A DNA stretch of 9,945 bases from Phycisphaerales bacterium (GTDB taxonomy: Bacteria; Planctomycetota; Phycisphaerae; Phycisphaerales; UBA1924), in the NCBI GenBank assembly GCA_020054055.1, contig JAGVLZ010000174.1, forward strand, positions 1 to 9,945, given 5' to 3'. Both the position numbers and the translations under genes were made by a program. Below are positions 1-6,071 of the stretch, piece by piece (the stretch's first letter is position 1; every line of letters starts with the position of its first letter). The notes below the pieces were generated by a model. The model did not search any database and was not told where the DNA came from. It was given only the letters and a program-made list of their open reading frames with translations.

Positions 1-1
1 G

Positions 2-2134
2 CGCGCGTTCGAGCCTCGGCCTCAGCAGGTCGAAATGGCGGCGGCCGTCGCGCTCGCGCTTGAAAAGCGCTCCACGCTTATGGTCGAGGCGGGGACGGGG
101 GTGGGCAAATCGTTCGCGTACCTGATCCCCGCGATCGGGCGGATCATCGCGACCGGGGGTAAGGAGCGCGTCGTCATCGCGACCAACACGATCGCGCTGC
201 AGGAGCAACTTCTCAACAAGGACATCCCGCTCATGCGGCGGGTGTTCGCGCCCCCCGGCGCGGAAGGCGAGCCCGACGAATCCAAGGCGCCCTTCAGGGC
301 CGAACTCGTGAAGGGGCGCGGGAACTATCTCTCGATCCGGCGGATGAAGATGGCGTCCGAGCGGCAGGAAAAACTGTTCATGGATGAGCCGGCGCGCCGC
401 TCGCTGCATGTCATCGAGGACTGGGCCTATTCGACGGCCGACGGGACGCTGGCGACGCTGCCGCCCCTGGAGCGAGCGGGGATCTGGGACCGCGTGCAGT
501 CCGACTCGGGCAACTGCATGGGCAAGAAGTGCCCGACGTATGAGAAGTGCTTCTATCAATCGGCGCGGCGGCGGATGGAATCGGCGAACCTGCTGATCTG
601 CAATCACGCCGTGTTCTTCTCCGACCTCGCGCTCCGCGGCGGCGGCGAGGGCGCGCGCGGGTTCCTGCCCGAGTATCACCACGTCATCCTCGACGAGGCG
701 CATCAGGTCGAGGAGGTGGCGAGCGAACACTTCGGCCGTTCGTTGACGGAGGGGCGCATCCGGCACTTGCTCTCGGCGCTCTGGCAATCGAAACGGAATC
801 GGGGGTATCTGGCGACGCTCCGCGTGAAGGGAGAGGGGGCGAGCGCCGTCGAGCGCGCGATCCACCTCGCGGACACCGCCTCCGACGCCGCGGATCACTT
901 CTTCGAGTCGCTTCTGCGTTTCACGGGGGGCGAAGTCGCCGCGACGCGAGTTCCGCGCAAGCGGGAGAGCGATGAGCCGATCGTTCCGAACATGATCTCG
1001 CCCGCCTTCCGTGAACTCACGATCGCGCTCAAACGTCTGAAAGATTCGCTCCTGATCGACGAGGACAAGTACGAACTCAACTCGTACTCGCTGCGCGCGG
1101 CGGGCATCGCGGACGATGCCGAGGCGCTGCTGAATCAAGACTTGCCCGGCTGCGCGTATTGGATCGAGGTGACGGCGGGGGATTCGGGATCGACAAGCCG
1201 ATCGGGAAGAATCCGCATCGAACTGGCCTGTTCCCCCGTTGAGGTCGCGCCGATCCTGAGGAAGCACCTTTTTACAGGCGTTTTTTCGGTGATTCTCACG
1301 TCGGCGACGCTGACAACTTCTTCCTCCCCCGGTCCTGCCGGGGGAGGTGTCCGGGTCTTCGAGGACGGAGGGGGCGAGAGCGCGCCTCGCGCAGCGGACT
1401 TCGATCCCGACGCTTCACCCCGCAAGCCTCAGGCCCCAAACCGCGAGCCCTTCGCCTACGCCGTGGCCCAACTCGGCTGCGACGAGGCCCGGACGCTCGC
1501 GCTCGGCTCGCCCTTTGATCACGCCGCGCAGGTCGAACTCCACGCCGATGCGACGATGCCCGACCCGCGCGCTCCGAGATACCTCGACGAACTCTGCACG
1601 AGGATCGAGCATCACGTCGCCGCGACCGACGGCGGCGCGTTTGTGCTCTTCACATCCTTCAGGACCATGCACGATGCGGCGCGACGGCTGCGTCCGGTCT
1701 TCGAGGCGCGGGGGATGCCGGTGTGGGTGCATGGGCTCGACGGGCCGCGGTCGCACATCCTGGATCAGTTCAGACAGAATGATCGGAGCGTGCTGCTGGG
1801 CACGACTTCCTTCTGGCAGGGTGTGGATGTGCCGGGGCGCGCGTTGCGAAACGTGGTCATCACCCGGCTGCCCTTTGATCCCCCCGACCGGCCGCTGACG
1901 CAGGCGCGGAACGAGTTGATCGAGTCCCGCGGCGGGAACCCGTTCATGGAGGACTCGCTGCCGCGTGCCGTGATCCGATTCAGGCAAGGGTTCGGGAGGC
2001 TGATCCGTTCGGCGACCGATCGGGGGCGCGTGGTCGTCCTCGATCCGCGGATTCTGACCGCTCGGTACGGCGAGCAGTTCCTGAGTGCGCTGCCCGAGGG
2101 AATCAGAGTCATCCGAACAAAGCCGCGACCGTAA
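2..2134 (+). CDS. DinG/XPD-family ATP-dependent DNA helicase, 5'-partial
   Basis: Superfamily 2 helicase of the DinG/XPD type, expected to unwind DNA 5'-3' in repair or replication-conflict resolution. The frame is open to the left edge, and the residues before the first Met (35) read FEPRPQQVEM, a typical Q-motif of this family, so the true start lies outside. Counting that Met as residue 1: Walker A AGTGVGKS (19-26), three clustered cysteines C161/C166/C172 with the C-x4-C-x5-C spacing of E. coli DinG, DEAH box (220-223), TSATL (422-426), GSPFD (491-495), TSFWQGVDVPG (591-601) and motif VI QGFGRLIR (651-658). The fourth iron-sulfur cysteine expected after GR(x)NYL is serine (S100). Between TSATL and the next conserved block (FAYAVAQLG, from 473) sits an extra segment of about 46 residues rich in Gly, Ser and Pro, containing DNA repeats. 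The family call is secure. Whether it is the dinG orthologue or a paralogue is not. Confidence 0.93.
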   Translation, partial: RAFEPRPQQVEMAAAVALALEKRSTLMVEAGTGVGKSFAYLIPAIGRIIATGGKERVVIATNTIALQEQLLNKDIPLMRRVFAPPGAEGEPDESKAPFRAELVKGRGNYLSIRRMKMASERQEKLFMDEPARRSLHVIEDWAYSTADGTLATLPPLERAGIWDRVQSDSGNCMGKKCPTYEKCFYQSARRRMESANLLICNHAVFFSDLALRGGGEGARGFLPEYHHVILDEAHQVEEVASEHFGRSLTEGRIRHLLSALWQSKRNRGYLATLRVKGEGASAVERAIHLADTASDAADHFFESLLRFTGGEVAATRVPRKRESDEPIVPNMISPAFRELTIALKRLKDSLLIDEDKYELNSYSLRAAGIADDAEALLNQDLPGCAYWIEVTAGDSGSTSRSGRIRIELACSPVEVAPILRKHLFTGVFSVILTSATLTTSSSPGPAGGGVRVFEDGGGESAPRAADFDPDASPRKPQAPNREPFAYAVAQLGCDEARTLALGSPFDHAAQVELHADATMPDPRAPRYLDELCTRIEHHVAATDGGAFVLFTSFRTMHDAARRLRPVFEARGMPVWVHGLDGPRSHILDQFRQNDRSVLLGTTSFWQGVDVPGRALRNVVITRLPFDPPDRPLTQARNELIESRGGNPFMEDSLPRAVIRFRQGFGRLIRSATDRGRVVVLDPRILTARYGEQFLSALPEGIRVIRTKPRP
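1323..1347. repeat. Perfect inverted repeat inside the helicase gene
   Basis: Arms CCTCCCCCGG (1323-1332) and CCGGGGGAGG (1338-1347) are exact reverse complements separated by the 5-nt loop TCCTG. Immediately after comes a smaller stem, GTCC (1349-1352) with GGAC (1363-1366), followed by GGAGGGGG. The whole 1323-1375 block resembles the short palindromic repeats usually found between genes in GC-rich bacteria; that resemblance is from general memory, not a search. Here it lies in frame inside an expressed helicase, in a region that is not conserved in the family. Confidence 0.8.
1423..1450 (+). repeat. Four-unit heptamer tandem array inside the helicase gene
   Basis: Four consecutive 7-bp units read CAAGCCT, CAGGCCC, CAAACCG, CGAGCCC, fitting a degenerate C-A-A/G-G-C-C-N unit. 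The array closes the extra segment of the helicase and ends where the conserved FAYAVAQLG block begins. Aligned with the array at 2563-2590, read in the coding direction of each gene, 24 of 29 positions agree. Confidence 0.75.
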
Positions 2135-2185
2135 GGAAGCGGGGCATTTCGCGCGACCCCTCCTTGGTTGCGCGCGGGGCTCGTG

Positions 2186-3304
2186 CTACCGAGTTAGCCC
2201 AACCGCCGCGTGAATCCGCTCGATCGCCTCGGCCTCGACGATCGACCATTCGATCGGGGGCAGCGGAGAGACTTCGCCCCGCACGGCTCGCGCGAAATGC
2301 GTGAACTGGTTCACGAACTTGTCGCCCGCACCCTCGAAGAGTTCTTCGCGTGCAACGCCCTCGATTTCGACGAGGAGCGATTGGCGCTCGGAGTCGGGGC
2401 TGAAGGGGTGGGTCGTGTACGCCCGGCCGCGCTCGCCGATCATCTCGAAAAAGACGCTCGCGCCGTTCGGCGCGCCCATGGTGAAGGAGCACTCGCCCTC
2501 GAACCTTGCCCCGCCTGGGAACGCGAAGGAGAATGAGCAGGTTTCGTCGACGAAACCGGGAACGGCTTGCGGCCTGGGGCTTGCGGCTTGCGGAGAAGGA
2601 GCGCCGATCGCGACTCGTTCACCCGACGCCCTCTCGATGCAGCCGCCTCTCTCATCCCCGATCCATCGCCCAAGTTCCGCGCTCGCGTGGAGCGTGGACC
2701 AATCCGGGGTTTCGTTCATCGCCAACAAAGCAAGGCTGAGCGGGTAGCAGCCGATGTCCATGAGTGCCCCGCCCTGGAGCGTGTGACTCAGGCGGCTGTT
2801 CAGGATGTACGGGTCGGTCTGATGCACATTCCGGTTCGAGCGGATCAACCTGATCGGTCCGATTGGGCTGCCGGGCCGCGCGAGTTCCACGAGCCGCGCC
2901 GATTGCGGGTGATGCATGTACATGAACCCCTCGGTACACAGACGGCCGGTGCGCTTCGACGCATCGGCAAGTCGCTGGGCCTCGGCCCGCGTGGCGCAGA
3001 GGGGCTTCTCGCACAGAACATGCTTGCCGGATTCGAGCAGCCGGCGCGACCATTCCGCGTGCAGGCTGTGCGGCAGCGTGACGTATACCGCATCAATGCT
3101 CTGATCCGCGAGCAACTGCTCGTAGTCCAGAGCGCCCGCGGTTTGGCCATTCGCGTCGGCCACACCCGCGCAAAGGGTGCGGGCGCGATCGCGGTCGCGC
3201 GAGGCGATCGCGACCACGCAGTTTCCATCGGACGCGATGAGTTTCGGAAGCACCCCGGTGGCGATCCGCCCCGTCCCCATCACGGCCCAGCGGAGTTCAG
3301 CCAT
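2186..3304 (-). CDS. Gfo/Idh/MocA family oxidoreductase (with internal repeat insertion)
   Basis: Predicted cytoplasmic NAD(P)-dependent sugar or sugar-derivative oxidoreductase, 372 aa. The N-terminal Rossmann fold shows GTGRIA (10-15) and ends with the family's E-K-P (99-101, catalytic Lys100). The C-terminal domain has GGALMDIGCYPL (178-189), as in the glucose-fructose oxidoreductase/dihydrodiol dehydrogenase branch; the substrate cannot be read from sequence. The start at MAELRW is chosen because the Rossmann fold begins right after it and the ATG lies 1 nt past the atpC stop; a Met nine codons earlier would overlap atpC and adds nothing recognisable. Tight spacing implies co-transcription and coupled translation with atpC, though no functional link is known. 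Residues about 213-250 form an extra loop before VDETCSFSFAFPGGA, the strand that normally follows a short turn; this loop carries a heptamer repeat array and abuts a palindrome. Confidence 0.9.
   Translation of the reverse strand: MAELRWAVMGTGRIATGVLPKLIASDGNCVVAIASRDRDRARTLCAGVADANGQTAGALDYEQLLADQSIDAVYVTLPHSLHAEWSRRLLESGKHVLCEKPLCATRAEAQRLADASKRTGRLCTEGFMYMHHPQSARLVELARPGSPIGPIRLIRSNRNVHQTDPYILNSRLSHTLQGGALMDIGCYPLSLALLAMNETPDWSTLHASAELGRWIGDERGGCIERASGERVAIGAPSPQAASPRPQAVPGFVDETCSFSFAFPGGARFEGECSFTMGAPNGASVFFEMIGERGRAYTTHPFSPDSERQSLLVEIEGVAREELFEGAGDKFVNQFTHFARAVRGEVSPLPPIEWSIVEAEAIERIHAAVGLTR
2540..2557. repeat. Perfect 18-bp palindrome inside the oxidoreductase gene
   Basis: GGTTTCGTCGACGAAACC equals its own reverse complement, centred on GTCGAC. 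It lies 5 bp from the heptamer array at 2563-2590 and encodes GFVDET, at the junction between the extra loop and the conserved C-terminal strand. Because Val-Asp-Glu near this point is common in the family, chance is possible. Confidence 0.7.
2563..2590 (-). repeat. Four-unit heptamer tandem array inside the oxidoreductase gene
   Basis: On the coding (minus) strand the units read CAAGCCG, CAAGCCC, CAGGCCG, CAAGCCG; a partial further unit flanks it. It encodes part of the Pro/Ala/Gln-rich loop at residues 239-248. It is the same repeat as at 1423-1450, in the same orientation relative to the host gene but read in another codon phase, so the protein segments share sequence only through the DNA. 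Confidence 0.75.
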
Positions 3305-3305
3305 A

Positions 3306-3743
3306 TCAGGCTCGCGCGTGGATGGTCGCAAGTTTGGCGAGCGCCCTCTGGCGGGTGAGCGTGATCTCGGCCATCTCGGCGGGGACGGCGCTGCTGCGGG
3401 CGTTGGCCTCTTCGAGTTCCTTCCTCGCCGCGGCCTCGCTCAGTGTCTCGAGTTCGGTCGCGCCGGCGGCGAGGATGGTGAGTTCATCGTTGACGTTCTG
3501 GATGAAGCCCCCCTCGATGAACCACGACTTTCGGCCGCTCTCCTCGAGTTTGACGCCGACCTCGTAACGGTCGACGAACTCGACGCGGAGTTCACCGAAG
3601 CCGAGTTTGCCGGCGATGGCGCCGGTGCCCTTCATCACGCCGATCTTGCCGTCCCACATGGGGACGGAGGCGTACGAAACCTTTGCGTCGAAGATGCGTG
3701 CCTGCGGGGTGATGAGTTTGCAGCGGAAGGGTTTGTCGGCCAT
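3306..3743 (-). CDS. atpC: F0F1 ATP synthase epsilon subunit
   Basis: Subunit of the F1 central stalk, coupling rotation to catalysis and inhibiting ATP hydrolysis; peripheral on the cytoplasmic face of the membrane. At 145 aa it has normal length (E. coli 139). Residues 5-95 fit the beta-sandwich: CKLITPQARIFDAKV at the start, then VPMWDGKIGVMKG (27-39), FIEGGFIQNVNDELTILA (75-92). The remainder, 97-145, is Ala/Glu/Leu-rich and fits the helical hairpin. The usual PGH(A)P-like turn after 'G.GV' is replaced by KGTGAIAGKLGFGEL, so this copy is divergent there. GGAGA (3753-3757) lies 9 nt before the ATG. The usual partner atpD is absent: upstream is a Gfo/Idh/MocA gene, 45 nt away, and downstream another, 1 nt away. 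The gene is thus separated from any atp operon in view. Confidence 0.85.
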   Translation of the reverse strand: MADKPFRCKLITPQARIFDAKVSYASVPMWDGKIGVMKGTGAIAGKLGFGELRVEFVDRYEVGVKLEESGRKSWFIEGGFIQNVNDELTILAAGATELETLSEAAARKELEEANARSSAVPAEMAEITLTRQRALAKLATIHARA

Positions 3744-3770
3744 CGGTCGGGGTCTCCGTGAGGGGGCGCG

Positions 3771-3776
3771 AGTATA
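3771..3776 (-). promoter_or_regulatory. Possible -10 element for atpC
   Basis: The minus strand reads TATACT in the 45-nt gap before atpC, 27 nt upstream of its ATG, in otherwise GC-rich sequence. A start of transcription a few bases downstream would leave a leader of roughly 20 nt that keeps the GGAGA site. No good -35 box is visible at 16-18 bp, so this is weak. Confidence 0.3.
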
Positions 3777-3788
3777 CCGACGGCTGAC

Positions 3789-4856
3789 CTACCAATCCTT
3801 CCGGCACTCTTCCATGATGCGATGCGCCGTGCGGACGTTCATGAATCCCGCCTCGGCGTCGATCGCCGGTTTCCGGCCCGTGCGCACGGCCTCGATGAAC
3901 TCGGTGAGTTCCATCTCCAACTGGTCCGCGTCGTCGGCTTTCAGCGACTCGATCGTCACGATCTTGCTGTAGTCGAGTTCGGAGAGGTCCTCGCCCTTGC
4001 GGAGCGCATCGCGGATCTCCTCCATCGGGAGTGCGTTCGCGGTGCGGCGGATGAGGACGCCCGCCTTCGCGGCGTAGTCGATGCTGACGTAGCCGTTCTC
4101 GCCGATGATGCGGATTTTGCGCTCGGTCTTGAGGGCGAGGCGCGAAGCGGTGAGGTTGGCGATGGATCGGCCGTGGGCCGTCTGAAAAGTCAGTCGCGCG
4201 TTGCAGACATCCTCATGCTCGGTGAGGACGTGGACGCCCGATGCCTGCACCTCGATCGGCTCGATGCCCCCCATGAGCATGAGGACGACGTCGAGGTCGT
4301 GGATCATCATGTCGAGGACGACGCTGACATCGACGCTGCGGAAGGTCATGGGGCTGACGCGATGCACCTCAACGAATCGCGGGACGATGCCCGGCTGGCC
4401 GGTGGCGCGGATCTCTTCCTGGGCGCGCTGGAGCGCGCGGACCGCCGGGTTGAATCGTTCGATGTGGCCGACCATGAGCACCGCGCCGCTCCGATCGGCG
4501 ATCTCCTTCAGGCGACGGGCTTCGCTCAAATCGTTGGCGAGCGGCTTTTCGATCAGGCAGGCGACGCCCGCTTCGAGCAACGGACCCGCGCAGCGGAGGT
4601 GTTCGGTGGTCGGGACCGCGATGCTGACCGCCTGCACGCCGGCATTCAACAGGTCCTCTTCGCGGGTGAAATCGCGGCAGCCGTGCTTCTCCGCGACGGC
4701 GAGGCGTCGCTCGTCGTCGCGGTCGACCACGCCCACGAGTTCGACGCCTTTCATCTCCGCGTACTTGCGCGCGTGGTGGCGACCCATGCGGCCGACGCCG
4801 ATGACGCCGCAGCGGAGCGGCTTCAGGTTGGCCTTACTTTCGATGCTCTGGCTCAT
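3789..4856 (-). CDS. Gfo/Idh/MocA family dehydrogenase, GnnA-like
   Basis: NAD(P)-dependent dehydrogenase of 355 aa, probably cytoplasmic. Rossmann motif GVGRMG (20-25) followed by RHHARKY, EKP (103-105, catalytic Lys104), GHIERFNP (130-137) and LDMMIHDLDV (181-190), the last holding the family's acidic/His active-site pair. The GHIERFNP and MIHDLD signatures resemble the branch of UDP-N-acetylglucosamine 3-dehydrogenase (GnnA), which prepares 3-amino sugars for lipid A and is often near lpx genes. No gnnB or lpx gene is in the window, so this assignment is tentative. The start at MSQSIES is chosen because GGAGGA (4861-4866) sits 4 nt upstream; the ATG 11 codons earlier (4889) has no such site. 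It follows the zinc-ribbon gene after 91 nt and precedes atpC by 45 nt. Unlike the oxidoreductase at 2186-3304 it has no repeat insertion. Confidence 0.88.
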   Translation of the reverse strand: MSQSIESKANLKPLRCGVIGVGRMGRHHARKYAEMKGVELVGVVDRDDERRLAVAEKHGCRDFTREEDLLNAGVQAVSIAVPTTEHLRCAGPLLEAGVACLIEKPLANDLSEARRLKEIADRSGAVLMVGHIERFNPAVRALQRAQEEIRATGQPGIVPRFVEVHRVSPMTFRSVDVSVVLDMMIHDLDVVLMLMGGIEPIEVQASGVHVLTEHEDVCNARLTFQTAHGRSIANLTASRLALKTERKIRIIGENGYVSIDYAAKAGVLIRRTANALPMEEIRDALRKGEDLSELDYSKIVTIESLKADDADQLEMELTEFIEAVRTGRKPAIDAEAGFMNVRTAHRIMEECRKDW

Positions 4857-4860
4857 CCGG

Positions 4861-4866
4861 TCCTCC
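4861..4866 (-). promoter_or_regulatory. Ribosome binding site deciding the start at 4856
   Basis: The minus strand reads GGAGGA, then CCGG, then ATG. This near-perfect Shine-Dalgarno site favours MSQSIES over the longer form that starts at 4889. Confidence 0.7.
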
Positions 4867-4947
4867 GTGCCGATCCTCGATCGCGCCATTGCAACGGAAA
4901 TGCTCGGAATTTGCCAGCGGGTTGGAACATGTTCGGCATGGGCATGG

Positions 4948-6069
4948 TCAGGGGGGCGATTCCGAGGCCTGGGGGCCGTTCTCGTCCTCGAGGCCGTACG
5001 GCTTCACGTCCTTGCCTGGCTCGATGCGCACCTCGTCCCGGCTGCGGTACTGGAGGGCTTGGGGCGGCGGTCCGGTGTGTTCCGAGGCCGTTGCCGAGTC
5101 TTCGAGCGCGGACACGACCTCGGGAGGAATCGGCGTCGGCGGGCTGACGAGCGTCGGCTGAGATACCGACTCGGCGTAGCGCCTGCGTCGCTCGGCCATG
5201 CGCCGGTCGCGGGCGGCTCGCTCGCGCGCGTTGATGACCGCCCAGCGCACGTCGATCATCATCTGAAGGGCGAAGAGCGAGGTGGCGATGAGCGCGCCGT
5301 GCCAGAGGAATCGGCCGACCAACTCGATCATGAAAAAGATCTGCGTCCAAGTCATCTTCAGGAGCCAAAGGGTCTGGATCGTGGCCGAGAGAACGCCGCC
5401 GAACGCGAGGATCCACGCTGCCCCGCGGAGCCAGTCCGCGAGTGATTGATGCATCGCCCAGAGGGCGGTGTACGAGAGGTGCCAGGGGAGCGCCGGCATT
5501 CCGATGACGCCGATCGCGATGACCGGCCACTTCGCGCTCCCCGCCCACGCGGCTCCGGCCAGTTCGAGATGGGTGAGGGCGGCGACGGCGATCCATGCGG
5601 GCTGCGTGAGTGCGAGGATCAGTTTGAGAAACCCCGGTGAGTCATCGACGAGGTCGGCCGATGTGTTCTTCGGTCGGGGCCGATCTCGCAAGAGAATCAG
5701 AACCGCGAGGAACCACGCGGTGGATGCGACCAGGCCGATGCGCGACTCGGCGGCTTCGACGCCGGTGGCGACGACGCGGAAGATGAACCATGTCAGGACG
5801 AGCCCCGACAGGCCGCTGACAAACAGCGCGAGGCCCATCGGCAGCAGGAAAAGAAGCGATGCCTGCCCCATCTCAGTATTGTCGATGACGCGCTCGCCAT
5901 GTGGCCCCCGGAGCACACCGCCGGCGGCCGGTTCGCCGCACTCGGGGCAGAGTCCCGCGGCGGAGAGCCCCTTGAGGCTGTACCCGCACTCCGAGCAGAA
6001 TCGGTCGTCGAGGATAGTTTCAATCGAGGTGTGGAGCGTCGCGGCGATTGGCTGGCCGGGAGTTGGCAT
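4948..6069 (-). CDS. Zinc-ribbon multi-pass membrane protein of unknown function
   Basis: I do not recognise a named family. The 373-aa protein begins with a short cytosolic-looking tail and a zinc ribbon, C25-x2-C28 and C41-x2-C44 (FCSECGYSLKGL ... LCPECGEP), then about six hydrophobic stretches (approximately 69-97, 111-128, 148-170, 180-200, 213-237, 242-270). After the last comes a highly basic stretch (RERAARDRRMAERRRRY, 282-298), a Pro-rich linker and an acidic tail. Basic residues after the last membrane span suggest a cytoplasmic C-terminus. Such ribbon-plus-membrane proteins are, from general knowledge, common in planctomycetes. The start MPTPGQP lies 2 nt after the purQ stop, with no clear ribosome site, pointing to coupling with purQ; the longer form beginning at 6192 would overlap purQ by over 100 nt. 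A role in purine synthesis does not follow from this. Confidence 0.75.
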   Translation of the reverse strand: MPTPGQPIAATLHTSIETILDDRFCSECGYSLKGLSAAGLCPECGEPAAGGVLRGPHGERVIDNTEMGQASLLFLLPMGLALFVSGLSGLVLTWFIFRVVATGVEAAESRIGLVASTAWFLAVLILLRDRPRPKNTSADLVDDSPGFLKLILALTQPAWIAVAALTHLELAGAAWAGSAKWPVIAIGVIGMPALPWHLSYTALWAMHQSLADWLRGAAWILAFGGVLSATIQTLWLLKMTWTQIFFMIELVGRFLWHGALIATSLFALQMMIDVRWAVINARERAARDRRMAERRRRYAESVSQPTLVSPPTPIPPEVVSALEDSATASEHTGPPPQALQYRSRDEVRIEPGKDVKPYGLEDENGPQASESPP

Positions 6070-6071
6070 GG

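Noticed and set aside
2150..2176. Possible terminator between the convergent helicase and oxidoreductase genes (CGCGCG arms at 2150-2155 and 2171-2176)
   Set aside because: Arms of only 6 self-complementary bases around a 15-nt loop and no T-run; in such GC-rich DNA this is expected by chance.
2567..3358. Open frame on the plus strand opposite the second oxidoreductase
   Set aside because: Translation has no recognisable domain and mirrors the codon pattern of the minus-strand Gfo/Idh/MocA gene.
4960..4985. GGCCTGGGGGCC near the end of the zinc-ribbon gene as a further heptamer array
   Set aside because: It shares a few letters with the unit but shows no 7-bp periodicity.
3822..5445. Long open frames (over 400 codons) on the plus strand, opposite the GnnA-like and zinc-ribbon genes
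   Set aside because: GC-rich antisense frames with Ala/Arg/Asp-rich, motif-free translations; the minus strand has well-conserved proteins over the same bases.
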